Source of the DNA: a virus
Strand: one strand, 5' to 3'
Virus record (IMG/VR): IMGVR_UViG_3300000361_000002
Location: 1-39,158 of that record
Length of the DNA stretch: 39,158 bases
The notes beneath the pieces are model-generated. The model had not been told where the DNA came from, made no database searches, and worked only from the letters and a program-made list of their open reading frames with translations. Each line of letters opens with the position of its first letter. Within the stretch, counting starts at the first letter, position 1. Both the position numbers and the translations under genes were made by a program. This document shows, one piece after another, positions 30,201-35,725 of the stretch.

Positions 30201-31090
30201 AGGTTGAGGGAAGCGAATATGTATATGATTTATCCGTCGAGGATAATCAGAATTTTGCCGATGCATTGGGCTGTGTTGCGCTACACAACACCGATTCCCA
30301 TATGTTTAAACTTCCTGATGGTTCTGTAGAAGAGCAAGTGGAAGAACTAGAGTGGGTATCATCTCAAATGGACGAAGATGCTTCTGAAATATTAAGTGAT
30401 TGCGGTTATGACGATACTCATCCGTTTTTAAAGGAATCAAATTTACATGGAGATGAATATACTTGTATGCTTTGGGAAGCAGAAAAGTTCGGGACTCATT
30501 TGCAATTGGGACGGAAAAAGAGGTATGCACAAGCGATAATTTGGAAAGAGGGAAGATACTATGACGAACCCAAGGTTTCAATTTCCGGTTTTGAGAACGC
30601 AAGGTCTGATAGTCCTGAAATCACTGCTTCTATGCAGGAGAAGGTTATAGAGAAGGTTCTATTCGGGTCTGATTTTGAAGAAATATCTGAGTATATCCAA
30701 TCCGTTATAGACCAAATTGATGAAAGCCACGTCGACGTAAAAAAATTCGCACTTCCGGGTACTATCAATAAAGATTTAGAGGAGTATCCCAATAGACAAA
30801 TCCCACGGGCTTGTATGTGGTCCAATGAACATCTAAATAGAGAGTTTTCTGAAGGGGATACCCCCTTCGTCTATTTCGTCAAAGAAACTCCATCGGATTT
30901 ACCTCAAACTGATGTGGTTGCTCTGGAATGGAATGAGGAGATACCGGACGGATTCAAATTGGATGAAGAAGCCATCATAGAGCGAGCGATTAGAAAACCA
31001 GTTGAGCAAATTATAGAGAGTGTTGGATGGAACTGGAAAGAAATACGGAGTGGAAGGAAGGTAAGGACAATTGATTTGACTTCTGATTGA
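27251..31090 (+). CDS. polB: Family B DNA polymerase interrupted by an intein, 1279 aa precursor (868 aa mature)
   Basis: The ATG at 27251 (MSELGRVTYVDYCIDDD) is preferred; the open frame extends upstream but overlaps the membrane protein gene. Proofreading domain: Exo I 'IADIEVE' (D154, E156), Exo II within 'NYVDFDRRYIRRR', Exo III 'YNIVD'. Polymerase domain: motif A 'DLKSLYPSAM' (D446), motif B 'KILMNSMYG' (K550), motif C 'YSD...TDS' (600-602 and 1014-1016), and 'RKKRY' at 1088-1092. Motif C is split by the intein (603-1013), so the enzyme is inactive until splicing. The mature size of 868 suits archaeal viral PolB. Unlike its partners, the C-terminus ('RTIDLTSD') has no aromatic PCNA-peptide. 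Confidence 0.95.
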   Translation: MSELGRVTYVDYCIDDDLGVLVRLSARLENGERWNGYVRGTEPYIFAPEDEPIPDKDYIERTEVGYESLFDHQLRKIVTRTPKQAGGLTDEFTWTGEGDVPYYRRVSIHDGLSGYIEIPETGEEYAGFPLVHIDDIDVDPKYESVIKPRISIADIEVEVPENSTFKEMQEEANKPINVICSYDTYEDEYTVFFYDKYDNIEPSDVSHYMEEQLKGTSIEEYLESDMELVIADSEVDMLNSYIKYVSERDFDLESGWNYVDFDRRYIRRRMKTLYNEGENIHPSWLSPFEKLSNSHDEHRKIVGRSPFDMMVAFVDKLTFSNWRSKSLEYVANEELGIGKIGDVDINDDWKNNPSRLVAYNIVDSILTVALDDKNDIHGFFYEMANVCSIPITDVFYEKRQIDGYLMSNRPDDEIHPTAEETEDINNAGGYVAEAANGRIENVGVSDLKSLYPSAMITWNLSPETLADTPKNFDEYIKVPKVPEPKDVEGEIEEDGIEFEWKYASFDQEGILPRNVKRLFEKRNREKEKMYEVEEGSAEYEKWNRKQGATKILMNSMYGVASSKYWRLSTQYLGDAITSTARYTLWKGKKTLDRLGYEHVYSDSVSGERLVVIRHVEDKSVDCIPISELWEEIDGRVTGEEKERKQCLQYEALSVNGKGESEWKPINEIIRHKTDKKLVELQQARGGSVTTTDHSYVFPVDGELTEKKPSEVKRPYRIDIPDSQSVDSIALSEYLDDYSIQANGIGRSEKVEKRVQEEDGELYFGESETSHYNRHTFCINEISGEVLESLVRLCGAYVADGSSSTHKTSDCGKWGLSIANEDVSWLEELKADYLDVFRGCDPCIVESDANDTREVDDISYNDETMKMQAMNRISAVVFQSLCGAKSTGKEVPSFIFNLPEKYKWQFIRSAVRGDGSNIFPRYSDEYAERNFSYCTQSLKLASGMSVLLNQLNVKHNIDYRDSKNTYEIRTADNYQNRDDDAVVKEVEGSEYVYDLSVEDNQNFADALGCVALHNTDSHMFKLPDGSVEEQVEELEWVSSQMDEDASEILSDCGYDDTHPFLKESNLHGDEYTCMLWEAEKFGTHLQLGRKKRYAQAIIWKEGRYYDEPKVSISGFENARSDSPEITASMQEKVIEKVLFGSDFEEISEYIQSVIDQIDESHVDVKKFALPGTINKDLEEYPNRQIPRACMWSNEHLNREFSEGDTPFVYFVKETPSDLPQTDVVALEWNEEIPDGFKLDEEAIIERAIRKPVEQIIESVGWNWKEIRSGRKVRTIDLTSD
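29057..30289 (+). mobile_element. Intein with LAGLIDADG endonuclease in PolB motif C, 411 aa
   Basis: The junctions are 'HVYSD | SVSGERLVVIRH' and 'CVALHN | TDSHMF'. The first intein residue is Ser rather than the more usual Cys; the C-terminus is the canonical His-Asn, and the +1 extein residue is Thr. Block B is likely 'GSVTTTDHSYVF' (T-x-x-H). The endonuclease domain has two LAGLIDADG-type motifs, 'LVRLCGAYVADGS' and 'QFIRSAVRGDGSNIF'. Both keep the acidic residue, so homing activity is plausible. Excision restores Y-S-D-T-D-S exactly. Motif C is a well-known insertion site of polymerase inteins. Confidence 0.93.
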
Positions 31091-31130
31091 GATGATGCGG
31101 TTTAAACAAACTCTGATATAGCATTGGTAA

Positions 31131-31140
31131 CATATTTATG
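31131..31140 (+). promoter_or_regulatory. TATA box for the clamp-loader large subunit gene
   Basis: CATATTTATG lies about 23-32 bases upstream of the ATG at 31163. It supports that start over the in-frame ATG at 31124, which lies upstream of the TATA box and would not be on the transcript. Confidence 0.5.
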
Positions 31141-31162
31141 TGTAGAGCGAGTTGATTTGAGC

Positions 31163-32386
31163 ATGGGAGAAAATTTAGTTGAGAAATACAGACCGAAAAC
31201 CCTTGAAGATGTACAGGGACATAATTCTAATATAAAAAAGACAAAGCGATGGGCAGAATCATGGAGTCCCGATTCAAAACCCCTTTTGTTTCATGGTCCC
31301 GCTGGAACTGGAAAAACGAGTACAGCGGAATGCTTGGCAAATGATATGTCGTGGGATTATCGGGAGATAAATGCATCACAAAGCAGGAAGAAAGGAGACT
31401 TTGAATTAATTTCTCAAGAGATACGTTCACATGGAGATACTAAAACGCTTTTTGTTTTCGATGAAGTGGATTCTGTGGACGGTCGGAATATACAAATTCT
31501 TTCGAAGATTTTAGAAGCTTCCCCGAATCCTGTAATTTTCATAGCCAATGAGAAGTGGAAAGTGCCAAATTCAATCGAAAACCAATGTAAAGTTTTAAAA
31601 TTTAATTTGCGTAAAGATTCTATAAAGACCCACATCAGAAATATCTGCCAAGAAGAAGACATCCAAATTAATTCTAGAGAGTTGGGTAAACTTTCAACAC
31701 GAAACGGAATCCGAGATGCATTGAATGATTTAGAAGAATACATTCATCACGAAGAAGTGGGATGGGATGATAGGGAAACAGACGACTCTCCTTTCGCTGT
31801 AACTCGACGTGTGATTTTAAATAAAAATTATATTGGAGATGCGAAACCGGATGATTTAGTTGATTTCTTGAACGAGAATGTGAAAAATAATTTTGATGGT
31901 GTTGAATTGTTGAGAGCGTATCAAGCTTTAGCGGAGTCAGATAGATTGCTCGGTTATGTGAATAGAAGTCAAGATTATAGTTTTTGGGCGTATGCTTCTC
32001 CTATTGCTACGGAAGTTTCAAATTTACGATTGACAGAACCATATAATGACTGGGTGAATGTTAATTATCCCCGTAGGAGAAGGAATTATCGTTCTACTTC
32101 TCGTTCGGATACTCCTGAAGCAAATTTATATAAGGAATTACAGGAAGATGAATCTATCATCCTTACGTCCTCCTTTAAAGAATTCGTTGAAGTTCATCTT
32201 GACGTTTTAAAAAAGCAGTCAAAGGAAGAAAGAATTGAATTCGCTTCTTCAATCGGTCTTTCATCTAAATCATTGAAAGCAATAGACCTTTCTTCATCCG
32301 ATTTAGATTCGTGGAGATTTGAAGAAGTAGAAGAAGATGCTGTAGAGGACGAAGAAGTGGAAGATATGAGTATATTTGACTTTTAA
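31163..32386 (+). CDS. rfcL: Replication factor C large subunit, 407 aa
   Basis: 'LVEKYRPKTLEDVQGHN' opens the protein (RFC box II), followed by Walker A 'GPAGTGKT' at 45-52 and Walker B 'TLFVFDEVD'. 'VIFIANEKWKVPNSIENQC' replaces the S-R-C box found in small subunits, which marks a large subunit. The C-terminal extension is very acidic, 'EEVEEDAVEDEEVEDMSIFDF'-like, ending in a PCNA-interacting peptide. In Pyrococcus RFC-L the equivalent tail is Q-A-T-L-F-D-F, so register and aromatic residues agree, with the first Gln lacking. It loads the viral PCNA together with RFC-S. At 407 residues it is shorter than haloarchaeal host RFC-L. Confidence 0.92.
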   Translation: MGENLVEKYRPKTLEDVQGHNSNIKKTKRWAESWSPDSKPLLFHGPAGTGKTSTAECLANDMSWDYREINASQSRKKGDFELISQEIRSHGDTKTLFVFDEVDSVDGRNIQILSKILEASPNPVIFIANEKWKVPNSIENQCKVLKFNLRKDSIKTHIRNICQEEDIQINSRELGKLSTRNGIRDALNDLEEYIHHEEVGWDDRETDDSPFAVTRRVILNKNYIGDAKPDDLVDFLNENVKNNFDGVELLRAYQALAESDRLLGYVNRSQDYSFWAYASPIATEVSNLRLTEPYNDWVNVNYPRRRRNYRSTSRSDTPEANLYKELQEDESIILTSSFKEFVEVHLDVLKKQSKEERIEFASSIGLSSKSLKAIDLSSSDLDSWRFEEVEEDAVEDEEVEDMSIFDF

Positions 32387-32395
32387 ATGAAAATC

Positions 32396-32412
32396 AAAAC
32401 ATTTATATATAA
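32396..32412 (+). promoter_or_regulatory. Archaeal promoter (AAAACATTTATATATAAG)
   Basis: The strong TATA sequence TTTATATATAA is centred about 34 bases before the ATG at 32441, after the stop of RFC-L. It drives the QueE-like gene and perhaps the nucleotide-metabolism cluster. Confidence 0.65.
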
Positions 32413-32440
32413 GCGTGTTTAAGATAGGTTCAATTGCAAC

Positions 32441-33109
32441 ATGACTGTCAAAGACCTCAAAATCGGAGTCAATCACGATAAATCTGCTCGTCGTCCGATT
32501 TCTTATGGAAGTTTAGCGGGCCTTCCTTCAGTTGGCATCCGTCTTTCTATATCTGAAAATAAAAAAACAGAAGTTCCGAATTTCCAGAGAAAAATGGAAA
32601 ATTGGAATTGGACTAAAGGATTGAGTTCTGGCTTTTCTCGACTCCGTTTTTCCAATAATCCGTTCCACGAAGACAATGCAGAAAGTATTTCTGAACTTTC
32701 AAGATTGCTGAATGCGAGATTCGTAGATGTTATTCTTTCAGAAAATGAAATAACAGAAAAGCCTCCAAGAAATCTCGATAGAGCGGTTGACTTCTACAGT
32801 ATATTTGTCCCGCTGGACGAAGACTTTGATGAAGAGGTTTTTGAATATTTTGTTAGGAAGTCGAGAGATTACGGCGATTGTGAGTTTATTTTCAAAGTAA
32901 AAAGCAATTATGATGAACAAAATATACGCAAGTTTTCAACAGATTGGGGCATTTACGACTCTGATATATGGCTTTATCCCAACAGTCGAAAAATAACAAC
33001 ACTCCCCGAAAAAATGCGTATTTGCAATCGGATTGCAATGAGGAATTCGTGGAATGTTTCGCCACGGATGGATTTGGTCAGTGAGGCAGACGAAGAAGTT
33101 TTTGAATAA
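32441..33109 (+). CDS. QueE-like protein lacking radical-SAM cysteines, 222 aa
   Basis: The length and layout follow 7-carboxy-7-deazaguanine synthase (QueE). 'GSLAGLPSVGIRLSIS' (23-38) matches the 'G-x-P-S-V-F-V-R-L' strand. 'SRLRFSNNPFHEDN' lies where 'V-x-T-G-G-E-P-L-L-Q' occurs. 'CEFIFKVKSNYDEQNIRKF' and 'DIWLYPNSRKITTLPEKMRI', then 'RNSWNVSPRMD', match the C-terminal region ('V-W-L-M-P ... N-x-S-P-R'). But the C-x3-C-x2-C cluster motif after the first strand is absent (only Cys 147 and 195 exist), and G-G-E-P is S-N-N-P. It therefore cannot bind the 4Fe-4S cluster in the usual way: a probable pseudoenzyme with a changed role. Confidence 0.5.
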   Translation: MTVKDLKIGVNHDKSARRPISYGSLAGLPSVGIRLSISENKKTEVPNFQRKMENWNWTKGLSSGFSRLRFSNNPFHEDNAESISELSRLLNARFVDVILSENEITEKPPRNLDRAVDFYSIFVPLDEDFDEEVFEYFVRKSRDYGDCEFIFKVKSNYDEQNIRKFSTDWGIYDSDIWLYPNSRKITTLPEKMRICNRIAMRNSWNVSPRMDLVSEADEEVFE

Positions 33110-33110
33110 T

Positions 33111-33320
33111 ATGAGCGAAGCACAGCAGTTAGTTCAGTGGGAATCAACACTCGGTTCTACACGGTCATTCATCATCGTTGAAGATAATAGTGAAATCGGA
33201 GACTTTAAAATTGAATTGTGCGAGAGAAATTCAGAAAATGAAAAATGGGAAACGATTGAAGTTTTAGATTATGTTGAAGAATTCCTCTCTTTTGGAATAC
33301 CTGAAAGTTTCATCGATTAA
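33111..33320 (+). CDS. Small acidic hypothetical protein, 69 aa
   Basis: It starts at the ATG at 33111, one base after the QueE-like stop. Mostly beta ('TRSFIIVEDNSEIGDFKIEL') with an acidic C-terminal helix ('LDYVEEFLSFGIPESFID'). No family is recognised. Close coupling to the QueE-like gene suggests a shared transcript. Confidence 0.45.
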   Translation: MSEAQQLVQWESTLGSTRSFIIVEDNSEIGDFKIELCERNSENEKWETIEVLDYVEEFLSFGIPESFID

Positions 33321-33338
33321 GTTCCTCATATTCGTAAC

Positions 33339-33350
33339 CTTTATATGTGT
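33339..33350 (+). promoter_or_regulatory. TATA box for the dCTP deaminase cluster
   Basis: CCTTTATATGTG lies about 30-40 bases upstream of the ATG at 33380, in the 59-base gap. It is slightly farther from the start than other promoters here. Confidence 0.5.
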
Positions 33351-33379
33351 AAAAACTTTATTGACTATGTGTTCAATGT

Positions 33380-33943
33380 ATGACCGTCTTATCGGATAAA
33401 GATATACGATGGGAGTTTGAGAAAGGAGACTTAGAAGTAGAGCCTGTTGATTTGGAAGAGCAATTACAACCTGCATCGTTAGATATTCGATTGGGTAAAG
33501 AAATATCTGAATTCAAGCATAGTTATGGTCCACCACTCAACTCTTCCAAATCAATTTCTGAAGAGATGCACTCTTATCAAATCTCAAATGATGATTCTAT
33601 TGTTATTTCTCCGGGGGCATTTTTCTTGATTAATACCTTTGAAAATATTAAAATCCCCGATTATCTTGGCTGTGAATTACGTGGCCGTTCATCAATCGGT
33701 CGTTTGGGACTTGAGATACATAGTTGTGCTGGTTGGATTGACCCCGGATTCAAAGGAGATATTGTACTAGAGATTTCTAATAATTCTCCAAGGGCCGTTG
33801 AAATAGAACCGGGAATGAGAATAGGGCAATTAGTTTTTTATGATATGACATCGGTTGCTCAGAAATCATACGGTGAACGGAACAACAAATATCAAGGACA
33901 GCAAGGAGCAGTTGCTTCTCGAATCAATGAGGATGATGCATGA
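33380..33943 (+). CDS. dcd: dCTP deaminase (Dcd/DUT family), 187 aa
   Basis: The protein begins 'VLSDKDIRWEFEKGDLEVEP', typical for Dcd. 'LQPASLDIRLG' and the active-site block 'ELRGRSSIGRLGLEIHSCAG' with 'WIDPGFKGDIVLEISN' follow (R-S-S and the catalytic Glu in 'V-L-E'). The closing loop 'KYQGQQGAVASRI' is in place. It deaminates dCTP to dUTP (bifunctional forms give dUMP), feeding dTMP synthesis. With the thymidylate kinase homologue downstream it would favour dTTP for an AT-rich genome. The ATG at 33380 gives the proper N-terminus; the stop overlaps the Hjc start. Confidence 0.92.
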   Translation: MTVLSDKDIRWEFEKGDLEVEPVDLEEQLQPASLDIRLGKEISEFKHSYGPPLNSSKSISEEMHSYQISNDDSIVISPGAFFLINTFENIKIPDYLGCELRGRSSIGRLGLEIHSCAGWIDPGFKGDIVLEISNNSPRAVEIEPGMRIGQLVFYDMTSVAQKSYGERNNKYQGQQGAVASRINEDDA

Positions 33944-34347
33944 GTAATTATGATAAAGGTTCCCGTGGCGAGCATGAATTAATGGAGTTATTTGAAGAAC
34001 ATGGTTTTGCAGTAATGCGTTCTGCCGGAAGTGGAAAAGGTGGGTTGAAGGTCAGTGGTGAAGAACGCGAAGCGCCTGATGTACTAGCTGGTAATGGTGA
34101 AACTTTTTATGCTTTGGAGTCAAAACGTTCATCCCGAGATAACCATGTTTATATTCCAGAAAAGGAAATGGAAGCATTGACTTTTTTCTGCGAGAAGTTT
34201 GGAGCAGAACCACGGATTGCTGTTCGGTTTGATTATGGAGACTGGGGTTTCTTTCTTCCCTATGAATTGTATAAAACGGACGGAGGGAACTTTCGGATTA
34301 AAGAGGAAGATATTGAAGATGCAATGGAAATTGGTGATATAGTATGA
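33940..34347 (+). CDS. hjc: Holliday junction resolvase Hjc-like, 135 aa
   Basis: The archaeal Hjc signature is complete: 'SRGEHELMELFEEHGFAVMR' with the catalytic Glu in G-E, 'SAGSGKG', 'REAPDVLAGNGETFYALESK' providing P-D and the E-x-K pair, then 'RIAVRFDYGDWGFF'. It cuts four-way junctions and would resolve recombination or replication intermediates before packaging. It overlaps both neighbours by 4 bases (ATGA), indicating coupled translation with dCTP deaminase and the deoxyribosyltransferase-like gene. Confidence 0.9.
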   Translation: MSNYDKGSRGEHELMELFEEHGFAVMRSAGSGKGGLKVSGEEREAPDVLAGNGETFYALESKRSSRDNHVYIPEKEMEALTFFCEKFGAEPRIAVRFDYGDWGFFLPYELYKTDGGNFRIKEEDIEDAMEIGDIV

Positions 34348-34865
34348 GCGCAATACAAGAAGTTGAAATGAATGCAGAAGAGAACGATTTGATAGCAAAG
34401 ACTTATTCAATTGAGAGTGAAACTGAAGAGCCAACCATTTATCTTTCCGGTCCAATTCGCAAAGCCGAAGACAATGGTGTTGGTTGGAGAGAAGAGTTGA
34501 TTAAAGATTATTCGGATTCGTTTGATTTCATTAATCCTCTTGATAAGTACAGTCCTGAGACGCATGAAATTCTCAATGACCCCATTGATTTGGACGAAAG
34601 TGCTGAAAAAGAACAAGTTGTTCCGAGTGAATACGTTGCTGAAGATAAAATGGGGATTATGGAATCTGATGTAGTTTTCCTTGGCCTTCCAGAAGTGATA
34701 GCACGGGGTTCTGTTATGGAAGTGACTTGGGCATATATGACAGGTACTCCATTTTTCGTATGGAGAATTGACCATCAGGAAGAATCGGGGTGGATATTCC
34801 ACCATTCCATATTCATGGATGATAACAGAGATAATGTCATGAAAGAAATCGAAAATTATGTCTGA
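34344..34865 (+). CDS. Nucleoside 2-deoxyribosyltransferase-like protein, 173 aa
   Basis: 'PTIYLSGPIRKAEDNGVGWR' (residues ~30-49) is the start of the DUF4406/nucleoside deoxyribosyltransferase-like fold. 'FDFINPLDKYSPE' (N-P-L/D-P-L type) follows. 'VAEDKMGIMESDVVFLGLPE' corresponds to the 'D-x-x-x-I-x-x-S-D' element, and 'ARGSVMEVTWAYMTGTPFFV' to the 'G-T-x-x-E' region with the candidate catalytic Glu. It may move or hydrolyse a base on (deoxy)nucleotides. Its place next to dCTP deaminase and TMK-like genes fits nucleotide pool control, perhaps supply of a modified base. The exact substrate is unknown. Confidence 0.65.
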   Translation: MSAIQEVEMNAEENDLIAKTYSIESETEEPTIYLSGPIRKAEDNGVGWREELIKDYSDSFDFINPLDKYSPETHEILNDPIDLDESAEKEQVVPSEYVAEDKMGIMESDVVFLGLPEVIARGSVMEVTWAYMTGTPFFVWRIDHQEESGWIFHHSIFMDDNRDNVMKEIENYV

Positions 34866-35466
34866 AGGAAATTTCATTGTTCTAGAGGGAATTGATAATG
34901 CAGGGACTAGCTCTCTTACGAATAATTTACAGAGGCATTTGGATAACGATGAGTGGGTATTTACAAAAGAACCGTCCGAAGGCCGATATGGTGCAGTCGT
35001 GCGTGAATTTCTTAGCGATGAAAATGAGCCAACACCTTCTGATTTTTATCTGTTTCTTGCTGATAGGTATGAGCATTGCGAGAACGTGATTCGTCCTGCT
35101 TTGGAAGAAGGGACAAATGTTCTCTGCGATAGATACCATCAATCCACGTTGGCCTACCAGAGTCGAATTTTGGACGAGCAGTTGGGAATTATAGACCCAT
35201 TGAAATATATTGATGAGATGACCGGACATTTTATTGTAGAGCCAAATTTGGTGCTATACATAGACATTCCGGTCGATGTATCGCTTGAGAGGATGGGCGA
35301 TGATGTTGAAAAGTACGAAAAAGAAGAAACTCTGAAAGAAGCAAAGCGTATTTACGATTATCTCTGCGAAGAGAATGATAATATTACCCGGATTGATGGA
35401 ACGCAATCGGAGGAAGCGGTAACTGCGGAAGCATTAAAACATGTCGGACCCGAAATACTCGGTTGA
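34858..35466 (+). CDS. Thymidylate kinase-like protein with altered P-loop, 202 aa
   Basis: The overall match to TMK is good: 'NFIVLEGIDNAGTSSLTNNL', 'FTKEPSEGRYGAVVREFLSD', 'LLF-type helix with LFLADRYEH', 'NVLCDRYHQSTLAYQ' (D-R-Y), and 'LVLYIDIPVDVSLERM'. In the Walker A motif G-x4-G-K-S the Lys is replaced by Thr: G11-I-D-N-A-G16-T17-S18. That Lys contacts the ATP beta/gamma phosphates and is nearly invariant in kinases. The codon is ACT, two changes from Lys. Either activity is low or uses another residue, or the protein has a non-kinase role. Length and the remaining motifs are normal. Confidence 0.8.
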   Translation: MSEGNFIVLEGIDNAGTSSLTNNLQRHLDNDEWVFTKEPSEGRYGAVVREFLSDENEPTPSDFYLFLADRYEHCENVIRPALEEGTNVLCDRYHQSTLAYQSRILDEQLGIIDPLKYIDEMTGHFIVEPNLVLYIDIPVDVSLERMGDDVEKYEKEETLKEAKRIYDYLCEENDNITRIDGTQSEEAVTAEALKHVGPEILG

Positions 35467-35686
35467 AATAGAAATCAACGAAGGCGATTTATTGTACCAC
35501 AACGATAGGTGGTGGGAAGTGGAAAATATCGAATGGCGCATGGGTCAAAAAGAAGCATGGTTGAAACCGATGTGGGATGATGGACATATGATGGTTCTTG
35601 GACCTGAAGAATGGCAAGAGAGAATTAATTACACTGGAGAATTCAGAAGGATAAAGGAAGAGTACCAGAACGTCGTTGATTTCTAA
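35441..35686 (+). CDS. Small hypothetical protein, 81 aa, PCNA-peptide-like tail possible
   Basis: The ATG at 35441 overlaps the TMK-like gene by 26 bases. A beta-barrel-like pattern ('EIEINEGDLLYHNDRWWEVE', 'NIEWRMGQKEAWLKPMWDDG', 'HMMVLGPEEWQERINYTGEF') recalls small SH3-like domains. The C-terminus is 'EYQNVVDF', loosely like the (S/G)-(I/V)-F-D-(Y/F) tails of neighbours, with V for F. Function unknown. Confidence 0.5.
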   Translation: MSDPKYSVEIEINEGDLLYHNDRWWEVENIEWRMGQKEAWLKPMWDDGHMMVLGPEEWQERINYTGEFRRIKEEYQNVVDF

Positions 35687-35704
35687 TTCGGAATCTTTTT
35701 AATG
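35684..35704 (+). promoter_or_regulatory. Archaeal promoter (TAATTCGGAATCTTTTTAATG)
   Basis: The TATA-like TCTTTTTAAT follows directly on the previous stop. The ATG at 35726 is about 24-30 bases downstream and therefore the likely start; the in-frame ATG at 35702 lies within the TATA element. Confidence 0.6.
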
Positions 35705-35725
35705 CTTCGAAGCAAAAGAGATTGC

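Noticed and set aside
32441-33109. Active radical-SAM QueE
   Set aside because: The C-x3-C-x2-C motif is absent, so normal chemistry is not possible; it is reported instead as a cluster-less homologue.
35702-35725. Helicase start at the ATG at 35702
   Set aside because: That ATG lies in the TATA element itself; the ATG at 35726 is at the right distance for a transcript start.
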